64,000 bases of DNA from CAVOEB01 sp965249645 (GCA_965249645.1 CBDFML010000012.1:372001-436000), one strand, 5' to 3'; shown: positions 14,781 through 23,881, numbered from the stretch's first letter. The notes: generated by a model from the sequence alone, not told the origin. Program-made: numbers and translations.

Positions 14781-15514
14781 GCATCGAGGCGCTGAACTGG
14801 GCCTACCGCCAGGCGGTCAAGCCGGCGCCGCGCAAGTTCCTGCTGGTGACGCTGGCGAACTACGCGAGCGGGGATTTCACCTGTTATCCGTCGCAGGGCA
14901 AGCTGGTCGAGCTCACGGGCCTGAGCGAACGGCCGGTGCGCGACCACCTGGCGGCGCTGGAAAGCCTGGGCCTGATCGTGCGCCAGGCACGCTACGGGGC
15001 GCATGGTGGGCGCACCAGCGACGTCTACAGGCTCGCCGCCGGGGTGGGCGACGAGCTGGCGGTCAAACCGGCTAAATCAGCCGGTAACCCCCCGGCTAAA
15101 TCAGCCGGTAACCCCCCGGCTGAATCAGCCGGTACCCCCCGGCTGAATCAGCCGGTAATCCTAAAGAAGGATACGAAAGAAGAGAACCGGGCGCCGTCGG
15201 CGCTTGCGCCCGAGGGCGCGCCGCCAGCGCCGGTCGAGCAGCCAAGCGAACGGGTCGCCGACGCCTGGGCGGTGGCGCGTGGGCTGCTCGCGGGCGAGCT
15301 CGGCGCGGCCAAGGTCGAGCAATGGTTCGCCGAGGTCGAATGCACCGGCGATCCGGGCGGGCGGATCCAGCTCGAGGCGCCGAGCCGGTTCGTCGCGTCG
15401 TGGATCGCCTCGCGCTATCGCGATTCGATCATGGCCGCCTGGCGCACGATCGACGCGCGGGCCTGCGCGGTCGAGATCACGGTCAAATCGGAAGGGGGCG
15501 CGGCGCATGGCTGA
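14777..15514 (+). CDS. Phage replication initiator-like protein: winged helix plus DnaA-N-like domain
   Basis: The 245-residue protein has an N-terminal winged helix-turn-helix (residues ~30-90: SQGKLVELTGLSERPVRDHL, SLGLIVRQARYG). The linker (~95-130) has PAKSAGNP-type repeats. The C-terminal domain (~150-240) resembles DnaA domain I: AWAVARGLLAGELGAAKVEQ, then LEAPSRFVASWIASRYRDSI. The linker is encoded by four palindromic repeats. The set-up mirrors lambda O, whose gene carries the origin iterons, so this is probably the replication initiator with ori inside the gene. ATGA-coupled to the upstream gene. Confidence 0.75.
   Translation: MSIEALNWAYRQAVKPAPRKFLLVTLANYASGDFTCYPSQGKLVELTGLSERPVRDHLAALESLGLIVRQARYGAHGGRTSDVYRLAAGVGDELAVKPAKSAGNPPAKSAGNPPAESAGTPRLNQPVILKKDTKEENRAPSALAPEGAPPAPVEQPSERVADAWAVARGLLAGELGAAKVEQWFAEVECTGDPGGRIQLEAPSRFVASWIASRYRDSIMAAWRTIDARACAVEITVKSEGGAAHG
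15068..15155. repeat. Four palindromic iterons inside the initiator gene, candidate replication origin
   Basis: Four 17-bp palindromes, CCGGCT-(A/G)AATC-AGCCGG type, start at 15068, 15092, 15116 and 15139, spaced 24, 24 and 23 bp. An A/G-rich, relatively AT-rich stretch follows (15156-15184), where a lambda-type origin has its unwinding region. The last spacing breaks the 24-bp codon register, so selection on the DNA as well as on the peptide repeat is plausible. Confidence 0.7.
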
Positions 15515-16289
15515 GCGGCAAAGCGAGTTTTGCGGACCACGGCGCGCGATGCCGATCGAAACGGCGCTGCTCTGGGCCTATCGCGAGCAGCGGGTCGACC
15601 AGGTCGAGGGCAGCTCGATCGGGCTGCAGTCGCTCGAGGCGATGGCGAGCGGGATCGGTTGGAGCTCGCATTCGGGCTGCGGTTGCTACGACGTCGAGCG
15701 GATCGCGCGGCTCGGCACGACGATCGGCGGCGGCGGGCCGTCGAGCGCGGTCGCGCATGTCGACGCGGTGACGCTGCACCGGGCGGTCGAGGGCCTGGGC
15801 AGCGAGGCGGCCGGACGGCTGATCCGGGTCGCGCGGATCCAGGTCGCGCCGAGCTGGTCGACGGGCCGGACCAAGGTCGTGCCGCTGACACCGAACACGC
15901 GCCGGCCGGCGGATCTGGTCTGGCGTAGCAGCGACGGGCTGGACTATTGCCCGATCCGCACCATCGGCGGCCAGAGCGAGACCCGGCTGCTGCGCGAGCA
16001 GTATGCCGCCTGGCACGCGGCGCTCGAGCGGGCGTTCGAGGCGGCGCGAGGGTTGTCCTACCGCGAGCTCGAGATCCGGGTGCCGCTGATCGAGGCCGAG
16101 CCGTGGAAGGTGAGCGGCCGGCCGGCGATGCTCGACGAATCGGAGTTCGTCGCGTTCGCGAGCGCGTACCAAATGGGATCGAAGCCGGCCGAGCTCGCGC
16201 GAGAGTTCGGGCTCGAGATCCGGCAGGTCTACAGGCTTTCCGAACGGGTGCGCGCCGAGCAGACCGTGCGGAATTCTAAGGCGGGTTGA
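15507..16289 (+). CDS. Hypothetical protein with C-terminal helix-turn-helix, end of the early region
   Basis: The 260-residue protein starts at ATG 15507, overlapping the initiator gene by 8 bp. An N-terminal helical part (PIETALLWAYREQRVDQVEG) is followed by a Gly-rich stretch. The C-terminus (~225-258) reads as a helix-turn-helix (SKPAELAREFGLEIRQVYRL). Its last codons carry the -35 box of the next promoter. Position at the early/late boundary suggests a late-gene regulator, but that is only inferred. Family not recognised. Confidence 0.6.
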   Translation: MAERQSEFCGPRRAMPIETALLWAYREQRVDQVEGSSIGLQSLEAMASGIGWSSHSGCGCYDVERIARLGTTIGGGGPSSAVAHVDAVTLHRAVEGLGSEAAGRLIRVARIQVAPSWSTGRTKVVPLTPNTRRPADLVWRSSDGLDYCPIRTIGGQSETRLLREQYAAWHAALERAFEAARGLSYRELEIRVPLIEAEPWKVSGRPAMLDESEFVAFASAYQMGSKPAELAREFGLEIRQVYRLSERVRAEQTVRNSKAG

Positions 16290-16315
16290 CTTTTACCGAA
16301 AAGTCGTTTTATGAT
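16286..16315 (+). promoter_or_regulatory. Sigma70-like promoter at the early/late boundary
   Basis: TTGACT (16286-16291), an 18-bp spacer and TATGAT (16310-16315) match the consensus at 5 of 6 positions each. The -35 box overlaps the stop codon of the upstream gene. It points toward the HNH, terminase and head genes. Confidence 0.6.
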
Positions 16316-16336
16316 TTCCCTCACAGTTGCAGAACT

Positions 16337-16365
16337 GCGCCCGGCAGCATACAGCAGCCGGGCGC
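16337..16365 (+). terminator. 9-bp GC hairpin just downstream of the promoter
   Basis: GCGCCCGGC and GCCGGGCGC form a perfect 9-bp stem with an 11-nt loop, followed by TTTGCATT. It lies ~15 bp after the predicted transcription start, so it could attenuate the late transcript or end a very short RNA. The T tract is weak. Confidence 0.5.
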
Positions 16366-16507
16366 TTTGCATTCCAGCATCAACCAACCAACCAACGATC
16401 GCCGCGCCCTTAATCGGGCGCGAGCGGGTCGGGCCGACGCCGTCGGGGCGCGCTGCAGCGGAGCACCGGCGTCGTCGGGTCCGTTCGGCCAAACCCTGGG
16501 GGCCGCC

Positions 16508-16855
16508 ATGCCACGCCGCCCGATGACGGAATGCCTCGAGCCTGGTTGTCACGAGCTCGTCGCGGCGGGCCGGTGCGCTGCGCATACACGCGAACGCCGG
16601 TCGAGCTACGACGACGCGCGAGGAAACTCGGCGGAGCGAGGTTACGGCCACCGCTGGCGAAAGCTGCGCGAGCGGATCCTCAACCGGGATCCGCTGTGCC
16701 AGGCGGCCGGCTGCGATCGCGACGCGACCGACGTCGATCACATCGTGCCGCGCTCGCGCGGCGGCACCGACGGCGACAACAACCTGCAGGGCCTCTGCCA
16801 CGAGTGCCACAGTGCCAAGACCGCCCGCGAGGACGGGCGCTGGAAAAACACCTAA
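16508..16855 (+). CDS. Phage HNH endonuclease
   Basis: The 115-residue protein starts at ATG 16508. It has an N-terminal CLEPGCHELV.AGRCAAH zinc-binding module and a classic HNH motif (DHIVPRSRGGTDGDNNLQGL, then CHECHSAKT). The gene sits directly before TerS, the standard place for HNH nucleases that assist terminase in DNA packaging of HK97-like phages. The 140 bp before it holds only the promoter/hairpin leader. Confidence 0.92.
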   Translation: MPRRPMTECLEPGCHELVAAGRCAAHTRERRSSYDDARGNSAERGYGHRWRKLRERILNRDPLCQAAGCDRDATDVDHIVPRSRGGTDGDNNLQGLCHECHSAKTAREDGRWKNT

Positions 16856-17012
16856 AAACACCGCTGCCTAGGGGAGGGGGGTTGAACCTCTCCAACTTTC
16901 CGCGAATTGACCGGTGGGAATATTTCCTCGCGCGCCGGGGAAATTAGGGAGGGGGGGAGTCAGAGGATCAGGGGTTTTCAGGGTAGGAAGATCCGAACCC
17001 AAGGGGGTCGAT

Positions 17013-17534
17013 ATGACGCGCGGCCGCAAGCCGAATCCGAAGAATTTGCACCTCGTCGGCGAGGGCGCCGGCGCGCCTGGCACCGATTCGCTGGCCGTTC
17101 CCGAGCTCGCGATCCCCGACTGCCCGGATCACCTGGCCGGCGAGGCGCGGGCCGAGTGGGATCGGGTGACGCAAGAGCTGTTCGCGCTGGGCTACATCGC
17201 CGGGATCAACCGGGCGACCGTCGCCGCCTACTGCACGGTTTACGGCCGGTGGGTTGAATGCGAACGGCTGATCCAGACCGAGGGCGACGCCGCGAAGGCC
17301 GCCGAGCTGCCCGAGATCTTCCACTCGGGCTTGGTGCAGAAATCGCCGAACGGCTACGCCATGCCGTCGATCCACCTGAGCAACGCGAACAAGTGCCTCG
17401 AGCAACTGCGCGCCTGGGCCGGTGAGTTCGGCATGACGCCGGCCAGCCTAGCGCGCGCGGCGAAGGCGGCGCAGGGCGATCTGTTCGACGACGCTTTCGG
17501 GGTGTTCCTGGGCAATGGCAAAGCGTCGGCCTAA
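17013..17534 (+). CDS. terS: Phage terminase small subunit, P27 family
   Basis: TerS recognises phage DNA for packaging. The 173-residue protein begins MTRGRKPNPKNLHLVGEG, the usual P27-family opening, at ATG 17013 after AAGGGGG. It continues with PDHLAGEARAEWDRVTQELF and a central helix, and ends in a TerL-contact tail. It overlaps the start of terL by 20 bp. Confidence 0.92.
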   Translation: MTRGRKPNPKNLHLVGEGAGAPGTDSLAVPELAIPDCPDHLAGEARAEWDRVTQELFALGYIAGINRATVAAYCTVYGRWVECERLIQTEGDAAKAAELPEIFHSGLVQKSPNGYAMPSIHLSNANKCLEQLRAWAGEFGMTPASLARAAKAAQGDLFDDAFGVFLGNGKASA

Positions 17535-19242
17535 GAAGGCCGCGCACCCTGTCACCGCTTACGCCCAGGCCGTTCTCGCCGGCGATCTCGCCGCGGGGCG
17601 TCTGGTGCGGCTGGCGTGCGAGCGCCACCTGCGCGATCTCGAGGACGGGCCGGCGCGCGGGCTCACCTTCGACGAGGCGGCCGCCGATCGGACGCTTAAG
17701 TTCTTCGGCTTTCTGCGTCACTCGAAAGGCGAATGGTACGGCCAGGCGTTTGAGCTGCGGGGCTGGCAGCAGTTCATGGTCGGCAGCCTGTTCGGCTGGA
17801 AACGAGCCGACGGCACGCGCCGCTTTCGCGTCGCCTACAACGAGATACCGCGCAAAAACGGCAAGTCGACGCTGGCCGCCGGGATCGGGCTTTATCTGCT
17901 GATCGCCGACGACGAGCCGGGCGCCGAGATCTACAGCGCAGCGACCAAGCGCGACCAGGCGAAAATCGTCTGGGGCGAAGCCAAGGCGATGCGCAACGCG
18001 ACGCCGGCGCTCAAGCGGCGGATCGCGGCGGGCGCGCGCGACTTGACGATCGAGAAAACGCGCAGCGTGTTCATGCCGCTGGGTGCCGACGCCGACACGC
18101 TCGACGGGCTCAACATTCACGCCGCGATTATCGACGAGCTGCACGCCCACAAATCCCGGGTCGCCTGGGATGTGATCGACACCGCGACGGCCGCCCGCCG
18201 GCAACCGCTGCTGTTCGCGATCACGACTTCCGGTTCGGATCCGTCGACGGTCTGCTACGAGCAACATGACTACTCGGTCAAGGTGCTCGAGGGCGTGCTC
18301 CCCGACGACGAGTGGTTCGCCTACATCGCGACGATCGACCAGGCCGCCCCGGACGTCGAGGGCGACGAGGGCGACGACTGGGCGGACCCGAAGGCCTGGG
18401 CGAAGGCCAACCCGAACCTGGGGGTTTCGGTCAAGCTCGCGGATCTCGAGCGCAAATGCCGCAAGGCGCGACACACGCCGTCGGCGCAAAACGCATTCAT
18501 GCGGCTGCACCTGGACGTTTGGACCGAGCAGGCCGACCGCTGGATTTCGATTGCGCAATGGCGCGCCTGCGCGCGGCCGCTGGATCCGGTGGCGCTCGAG
18601 GGGCGCGAGTGTTTCGGCGGCCTCGATATCTCGAGCAAGATCGACCTGACCGCGTTCGTTCTGGTATTTCCGCCCGAGGATCGCGACGATCCGGCGCAGG
18701 CCTGGGAGGTGTTGAGCTGGTACTGGATCCCAGGGGAAAACATCATCGCGCGCCAGCGGCGCGACCGAGTGAACTATCCGCAGTGGGTTGCCGCCGGCCT
18801 GGTCGAGGCGACGCCCGGCAACGTGATCGAGCAGTCGGCAATCTTTAACAAGATCGTCGAGCTCGGCGATCGCTACGACATTCGCCAGACCGGCTACGAC
18901 AACTGGAACGCCGCCGATATAGGGCCAAAGCTCGAGGGCGAAGGGTTCGAGCTGGTCGATATGCGCCAGGGCTTCAAGACCATGAGCGGCCCGGCCAAGT
19001 CGTTCGAGGCGCTGGTCGTGGCGGCCCGGTTCAACCACGGCGGCAATCCGGTGCTCACCTGGATGGCGTCGAACCTCGCGCTGCGCCGCGACCCGAACGA
19101 CAACTACATGCCCGACAAGGCGAAGTCGGGCAGCCGGATCGACGGGATAGTCGCGGCGATCATGGCGATCGGCCGGGCCGAGGCGTTCGATCCCGACGGC
19201 GCCGGATCCACGATCCGGGTCACGTCGGTGATGACGGTCTGA
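17515..19242 (+). CDS. terL: Phage terminase large subunit
   Basis: The 575-residue packaging motor. The ATPase domain has a Walker A-like PRKNGKST near residue 115 and a Walker B segment AAIIDELHAH near 203. The RNase H-like nuclease domain starts around GLDISSKIDLTAFVL (~365) with later acidic residues. It belongs to the family of HK97-type phages. Length and motifs look intact. Confidence 0.95.
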   Translation: MAKRRPKKAAHPVTAYAQAVLAGDLAAGRLVRLACERHLRDLEDGPARGLTFDEAAADRTLKFFGFLRHSKGEWYGQAFELRGWQQFMVGSLFGWKRADGTRRFRVAYNEIPRKNGKSTLAAGIGLYLLIADDEPGAEIYSAATKRDQAKIVWGEAKAMRNATPALKRRIAAGARDLTIEKTRSVFMPLGADADTLDGLNIHAAIIDELHAHKSRVAWDVIDTATAARRQPLLFAITTSGSDPSTVCYEQHDYSVKVLEGVLPDDEWFAYIATIDQAAPDVEGDEGDDWADPKAWAKANPNLGVSVKLADLERKCRKARHTPSAQNAFMRLHLDVWTEQADRWISIAQWRACARPLDPVALEGRECFGGLDISSKIDLTAFVLVFPPEDRDDPAQAWEVLSWYWIPGENIIARQRRDRVNYPQWVAAGLVEATPGNVIEQSAIFNKIVELGDRYDIRQTGYDNWNAADIGPKLEGEGFELVDMRQGFKTMSGPAKSFEALVVAARFNHGGNPVLTWMASNLALRRDPNDNYMPDKAKSGSRIDGIVAAIMAIGRAEAFDPDGAGSTIRVTSVMTV

Positions 19243-19255
19243 CAGAGGGGGGCGC

Positions 19256-20854
19256 ATGGGGCTTTTGCAGCGCGTGTTCGGGCTCGAGCCGCAGGCCGGC
19301 ACGCCGGGGCCGAGTGAAGATTTCTGGTATGAGCCGACGTTCGGGCTTTCCAATTCCGGCCAGGTCGTTACGGCCGACACGGCGATGCGGCTCGGCGCGG
19401 TCTATGCCGCGGTTCGGGTGATTTCCGAAACCGTCGCCCAGGTGCCGATCATCATCTATCGCCGGCTGCCGAACGGCGGCAAGGAACGCGCCGACCATCC
19501 TCTGACGCGGCTGCTCGGCCACAAGCCGAACGTCGCCCAGGACAGTTTTCAATTTCGCGAAATGGCCACCGGGCACGTGGCGTTGCGCGGCAACGGCTAC
19601 GCCGAAAAGATCCGCGGCCGCGGCGGCGTGGTCGACCAGCTCGTGCCGCTCAACCCGGCGCGTATGCGCCCGGAACGGCTGCTCGACGGTCGCCGGCGCT
19701 TTCGTTACACGACAGAGCTCGGCGCGCCGCGAGTGTTCGCTCAAGAGGATGTATTTTTCCTGCCCGGCCTTTCGTTCGACGGCATCTCGGGCGTGAGCCC
19801 GATTGGGCTGCAGCGCGAGACCCTGGGCGTTGCCGCCGCGGCGCGGGATTACGGCGCGCGATTCTTCCGCAATGACGCCCGGCCCGGTGGCGTGCTCGAG
19901 CATGCCGGGCATTTCAAGACCGACGAGGACCGCGAGGAGTTCCGGGCGAGCTGGCAGCGAAGCCAGACCGGCCCGAACCGTCACCGCATGGCGGTGCTTG
20001 AGGACGGGATGACCTACAAGGAAATCGGCCTCTCGAACGAGGACGCTCAGTTTCTCGAGACCCGTAAATATTCTGACGTCGAGATCGCCCGGATCTTCAA
20101 TCTGCCGCCGCACAAGCTGCAGATCCTCGACCAGGCGTCGTTCAGCAACATCGAGCAGCAGGCGATCGACTTCGTCGTCGGCTCGATGGTGCCCTGGTTC
20201 GTGCGTTGGGAATGCGCGATCAACACACAACTGATCGCCCGGCCCGACGTGTTCTTTGCAGAATTCCTGCTCGACGGCCTGCTGCGCGGCGACACGGCGG
20301 CGCGATATTCCGCCTACGGGTCGGGGATCACGAACGGATGGCTGACGCGCAACGAAGCGCGCAGCCGCGAAAACCTCAACCCGCTGCCCGGCCTGGACGA
20401 GCCGCTCAGCCCGTTGAACATGCGCCAGGGCGCGAACGCACCGCAGCCCGAGCGCCGCCAAGGCGCGCGCCAGGCGATCAAGGTTATGGCCGACGACGCG
20501 GCCGGCCGGCTCGTGAGTCGCGAGATCCGCGAGCTTGACCAGGCGCTCGCGCGCGCCGGCACCGGTGACGATCTGCGCAGCCGCGTCGCCCGGATCTACG
20601 ACGGCCAGGCGGAGTTCATGCGCAAAACACTGCTGCCGATCAACATCGCCGTGCGAACGGCGTTCGCCGGATCGCTCGACGTCGAGAGCCTGACTGGCGC
20701 CTGGTGTGCTGCCCAGGTCGCGGCGCTCACGGCAGCGGACCTGCAGCCTGGTGCCGTCGGCTGCGGCGATGCCGCGGCGCTGCTCGCCGAGTGGCGGGAA
20801 ACCAAAGCGGCCGCGCTCGCCGCCCGGATCATGGAAGGGATCGACAATGGATAA
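19256..20854 (+). CDS. Phage portal protein, HK97 family
   Basis: The 532-residue portal subunit forms the dodecameric DNA gate. Recognisable stretches are SETVAQVPIIIYRRLPNGGK near 60, LRGNGYAEKIRGRGG near 110, GVSPIGLQRETLGVAAAARD near 185 and FNLPPHKLQILDQASFSNIE near 280. The C-terminus extends past the usual ~400 residues by a helical tail (LTGAWCAAQVAALTA). It overlaps the protease gene by 8 bp. Confidence 0.94.
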   Translation: MGLLQRVFGLEPQAGTPGPSEDFWYEPTFGLSNSGQVVTADTAMRLGAVYAAVRVISETVAQVPIIIYRRLPNGGKERADHPLTRLLGHKPNVAQDSFQFREMATGHVALRGNGYAEKIRGRGGVVDQLVPLNPARMRPERLLDGRRRFRYTTELGAPRVFAQEDVFFLPGLSFDGISGVSPIGLQRETLGVAAAARDYGARFFRNDARPGGVLEHAGHFKTDEDREEFRASWQRSQTGPNRHRMAVLEDGMTYKEIGLSNEDAQFLETRKYSDVEIARIFNLPPHKLQILDQASFSNIEQQAIDFVVGSMVPWFVRWECAINTQLIARPDVFFAEFLLDGLLRGDTAARYSAYGSGITNGWLTRNEARSRENLNPLPGLDEPLSPLNMRQGANAPQPERRQGARQAIKVMADDAAGRLVSREIRELDQALARAGTGDDLRSRVARIYDGQAEFMRKTLLPINIAVRTAFAGSLDVESLTGAWCAAQVAALTAADLQPGAVGCGDAAALLAEWRETKAAALAARIMEGIDNG

Positions 20855-21857
20855 ATTCGCGAACGTCATTCGCGCGGTCTGCTCGACGGCCTGGGCGATC
20901 GACCCGGTGACGCTGCAGGCGATCGTCGAACTGCTCGAGCTGCGCAGCGCCGGCGGCGCGTTCAGCGCCGAGGACATTCGCGCCCGGATCGGCGCAGGGG
21001 ATCCGCCGCGGAGCGGTCGGGCCGCAGGCGGGATCGCGGTCCTGCCGGTGTTTGGCGTGATCGCGCAGCGAATGAACATGATGGCCGAGATTTCGGGCGG
21101 CACTTCGACCGAGCAGCTTTCGGCACGCTTTCGCGACCTAGTGGCCGACCCGGCCGTCGGCTCGATCGTGCTCAACGTCGACAGCCCCGGCGGTTCGGTG
21201 TTCGGGGTGCCCGAGCTCGCGGCCGAGATCCGGGCCGCTCGCGGCGACAAGCCGATCGTCGCCCTGGCGAACGCCCGCGCGGCATCTGCGGCCTATTGGC
21301 TGGCCTCGGCGGCCGACGAGATTGTCGTCACACCGAGCGGCGAGGTCGGGTCGATCGGCGTGTTTACAGTGCATTCCGACCAGTCTGCGCTCGAGGAAAA
21401 GGTGGGGATCAAAACGACCGTGATCTCGGCCGGCGAGCACAAGACCGAGGGCAATCCGCACGAGGCGCTGAGCGACGACGCGCGAGCCTACATCCAGGCG
21501 CGGGTCGATTCCTATTATTCCATGTTCGTCGACGACGTCGCCGCGGGGCGCGGGATCCCGAGCGTCGCGGTGCGCGACGGGTTCGGCGAGGGCCGCATGG
21601 CGGGCGCTGCCGATGCCGTCGAGGCCGGCATGGCTGATTCCGTCGAAACCCTCGACGAGCTGCTTGTGCGCCTCGGTGCCGGCGAGATCGGGCCGGGCGG
21701 CCGGGTGACGCTGGCGGGCGAACGCGCGCACGACCCGCTTGCCGAGAGCCCGTCGGACCAGGGCGACACCGAACAGGATCCCGAATCGGATCTCGAGCCG
21801 AACCGGGCGCCGGCGCGCGAGACCCGCGAGCGCCGGCTGCGCCAGCGGGTGCGCTAA
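20847..21857 (+). CDS. Phage prohead protease, S49/SppA-like
   Basis: A 336-residue S49-type serine peptidase in the head maturation position. SIVLNVDSPGGSVFG (~110-125), the nucleophile Ser in ARAASAAYWLAS (~146) and the Lys in SAGEHKTEGNPH (~198) match the Ser/Lys dyad of phage SppA-like proteases. The last ~60 residues are acidic/charged. Residues IGSIGVFTVHSD fit the family. Start at ATG 20847 inside the portal stop region. Confidence 0.93.
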   Translation: MDKFANVIRAVCSTAWAIDPVTLQAIVELLELRSAGGAFSAEDIRARIGAGDPPRSGRAAGGIAVLPVFGVIAQRMNMMAEISGGTSTEQLSARFRDLVADPAVGSIVLNVDSPGGSVFGVPELAAEIRAARGDKPIVALANARAASAAYWLASAADEIVVTPSGEVGSIGVFTVHSDQSALEEKVGIKTTVISAGEHKTEGNPHEALSDDARAYIQARVDSYYSMFVDDVAAGRGIPSVAVRDGFGEGRMAGAADAVEAGMADSVETLDELLVRLGAGEIGPGGRVTLAGERAHDPLAESPSDQGDTEQDPESDLEPNRAPARETRERRLRQRVR

Positions 21858-21928
21858 CCAACCCACGCAACCAGGCGTCGATCGTTCGGCCTCGGCAGGG
21901 GCCGGGCGGCGCGGCGCCGATCTCCGAT

Positions 21929-21965
21929 CGCCCGCCGGCGGCAGCCGGTCGCGGGCGGTTTTTTT
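21929..21965 (+). terminator. Rho-independent terminator between protease and capsid genes
   Basis: CGCCCGC (21929-21935) pairs with GCGGGCG (21951-21957); an inner CCGGC/GCCGG lengthens the stem, and seven T residues follow. It stands between the prohead protease and the major capsid gene, so it can set relative expression of the two or end a processed transcript. Confidence 0.8.
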
Positions 21966-21989
21966 AACTCCAACTGAGGACATAGACCG

Positions 21990-23309
21990 ATGGATGAATT
22001 CGAGACCCTTATTGCCGAGCGTCGGGACGTCAACGCCGAGCTCGTCGCAATCCTCGACGCCGCGAAGGCCGACAAGCGCGACCTGACCGACGACGAACAA
22101 GAGCGTTACGATGCCCTCGAGGCGCGGTTCGACGTGCTCGACGCACAGATCCGCCGGATCGAGCGGCAGCAGGAGCGCGAGCGCCGGCTCGAGCTCGACG
22201 AGGACACCGCCGAAGCGGTCGACGTGATCGAGGATACCGCGGCCGTCGCGCGGCGCCTTGACCAGCCGTCGGGCGACTGGCAGTCGTTCGGCGAGTTCCT
22301 GGGCGCGGTTGCCGCGTCCAACAGCCCCGGCGGTGAGACGGATCCCCGGCTCTACCAGGGCGCCAGCGGCGCCAGCTCGGGCGTGCCGTCGGACGGCGGC
22401 TTTCTCGTGGGCCGCGATTATTCCACGGCCCTGCTCGCGCGTGCGGCCGTTGAATCCAGCCTGCTCGGGCGGACCAACCGGATCCCGATCGGCCCGAATT
22501 CCGACAGCCTCGAGGCGCCGGTGGTCGACGAGACCAGCCGGGCCAACGGCTCGCGGTGGGGCGGGGTCCAGGTGTTCCGCAAGCATGAGGCCGCGACCGT
22601 CGCGGCGAGCAAGCCCAAGTTCGGCTTGATCGAGCTCCGGCTCGAGGATCTGAGCGGTCTCGCCTACGCGACCGAGCGGCTGCTGCAGGATGCGACGGCG
22701 CTCGAGGCGATCATGGGCCAGGCGTTCTCTGAGGAATTCGCGTTCAAGATCGACGACGAAATCCACAGCGGCACCGGTGCCGGCGAAATGCTCGGCTTTA
22801 TGAACGCTGCCGCGCTCGTGACCGTGGCGAAGGAGGGCGGCCAGGCGGCCGCGACCGTCGTCTACGAGAACATCGTCAATATGTGGGCGCGGTGCCTGGC
22901 CCGCGGCCGGGCGAACGCGATCTGGACCTATAACCAGGAGATCGAGCCGCAACTGTTCACGATGGCGCTCGCCGTCGGGACTGGCGGCGTGCCGGTCTAT
23001 CTGCCGCCGGGCGGGATCCAGAATTCGCCGAACGGTTCGCTGCTCGGCCGGCCGATGGTGCCGATCGAGCAGGCGTCGGCGCTCGGCACGACGGGCGATC
23101 TCTCGCTCGTCGATTTGAGCGATTACGTCGTGATCGAAAAGGGCGGCCTGCAGGCAGCCAGTTCGATGCACGTTCGGTTCATCTACGACGAGATGACGTT
23201 CCGCTGGACTTGGCGGATCAACGGCCAGCCGGCCATGCAGTCGGCGCTGACGCCCTACAAGGGCGCCGGCACGCTGAGCCGCTACGTCACGCTCGCAACC
23301 CGCGCCTAA
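21990..23309 (+). CDS. Major capsid protein, HK97 fold
   Basis: A 439-residue HK97-type capsid protein. Residues ~1-85 form a charged coiled coil (delta/scaffold domain; DEQERYDALEARFDVLDAQI), removed in maturation by the adjacent protease in this phage class. The shell domain follows with GFLVGRDYSTALLARAAVES, PVVDETSRANGSRWGG and EEFAFKIDDEIHSGTGAGEM. ATG 21990 follows a GAGGA ribosome site. Confidence 0.94.
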   Translation: MDEFETLIAERRDVNAELVAILDAAKADKRDLTDDEQERYDALEARFDVLDAQIRRIERQQERERRLELDEDTAEAVDVIEDTAAVARRLDQPSGDWQSFGEFLGAVAASNSPGGETDPRLYQGASGASSGVPSDGGFLVGRDYSTALLARAAVESSLLGRTNRIPIGPNSDSLEAPVVDETSRANGSRWGGVQVFRKHEAATVAASKPKFGLIELRLEDLSGLAYATERLLQDATALEAIMGQAFSEEFAFKIDDEIHSGTGAGEMLGFMNAAALVTVAKEGGQAAATVVYENIVNMWARCLARGRANAIWTYNQEIEPQLFTMALAVGTGGVPVYLPPGGIQNSPNGSLLGRPMVPIEQASALGTTGDLSLVDLSDYVVIEKGGLQAASSMHVRFIYDEMTFRWTWRINGQPAMQSALTPYKGAGTLSRYVTLATRA

Positions 23310-23352
23310 ACGGCGGGCCGAGCACTCTCGCAACCCAGAGCGAAACCTGCGA

Positions 23353-23386
23353 CCGCCCGCGAGCGTGAGCCCGCGGGCGGCGCCTT
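23353..23386 (+). terminator. GC-rich hairpin downstream of the capsid gene
   Basis: CCGCCCGCG (23353-23361) pairs with CGCGGGCGG (23372-23380) across a 10-nt loop, followed by CGCCTTTT. A partial terminator is likely; the short T run suggests read-through into the following gene. It mirrors the hairpin upstream of the capsid gene. Confidence 0.6.
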
Positions 23387-23404
23387 TTGGAGGGATCAAA
23401 TTCT

Positions 23405-23881
23405 ATGTCTCGAGTTGGAATGAATATCGCGGAGCAGGGACACCTCGTTAACATCCTGCCGCCGGTCGGCGTCGACGGTGCAGTCAATTCCGACGTTTTT
23501 TCGATGGCGAACTACGCGCATGCGTCGATCATCATCACCGCGGGCGTGACCGGCGCTGACGCCGGCAACATCACGCTTGAGGAATGCGACGATTTCGTGC
23601 CGACCGCGTCGACCGCGATCGCGTTTTCCTACTACGGCGAACCCACGCCGGCGGGCGATACGCTGAGCGTTCGCATGGCGGCGACCGTGGCGGGGATCGA
23701 CGTCTCGGCCAATGATTCGATCATGTATGTGATCGAGATCGACGCCTCGGAATTGTCGGCCGGGTTCCCGAATCTTCGCATTGCCTGGTCGGATCCGGGC
23801 GCGGCGACGTTCGGCGCGGCGGTCGCGGTCCTGACCGGGGCGCGCTACGGCAAGGAACGGTCGGCGTCGGCGATCGCGTAA
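23405..23881 (+). CDS. Putative head decoration or structural protein (158 aa)
   Basis: ATG 23405 after GGAGG. The product is beta-rich (ANYAHASIIITAGVTGADAG, NITLEECDDFVP, VIEIDASELSAGFPNLRIAW), matching the small structural proteins that follow capsid genes in many siphophages. The identity as decoration protein is inferred from position and composition only. Confidence 0.65.
   Translation: MSRVGMNIAEQGHLVNILPPVGVDGAVNSDVFSMANYAHASIIITAGVTGADAGNITLEECDDFVPTASTAIAFSYYGEPTPAGDTLSVRMAATVAGIDVSANDSIMYVIEIDASELSAGFPNLRIAWSDPGAATFGAAVAVLTGARYGKERSASAIA

Noticed and set aside
15068..15155. Regular repeats considered as a CRISPR array
   Set aside because: Only 6-7 bp between palindromes, inside a coding frame and without cas genes; iterons fit better.
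17206..19380. Very long minus-strand ORF antisense to the terminase (724 codons); similar long ORFs at 21138-23399, 28100-30211 and 19220-21250
   Set aside because: Shadow frames of GC-rich genes: Arg/Asp/His/Gly-rich composition, no domains, and the + strand encodes well-known phage proteins.
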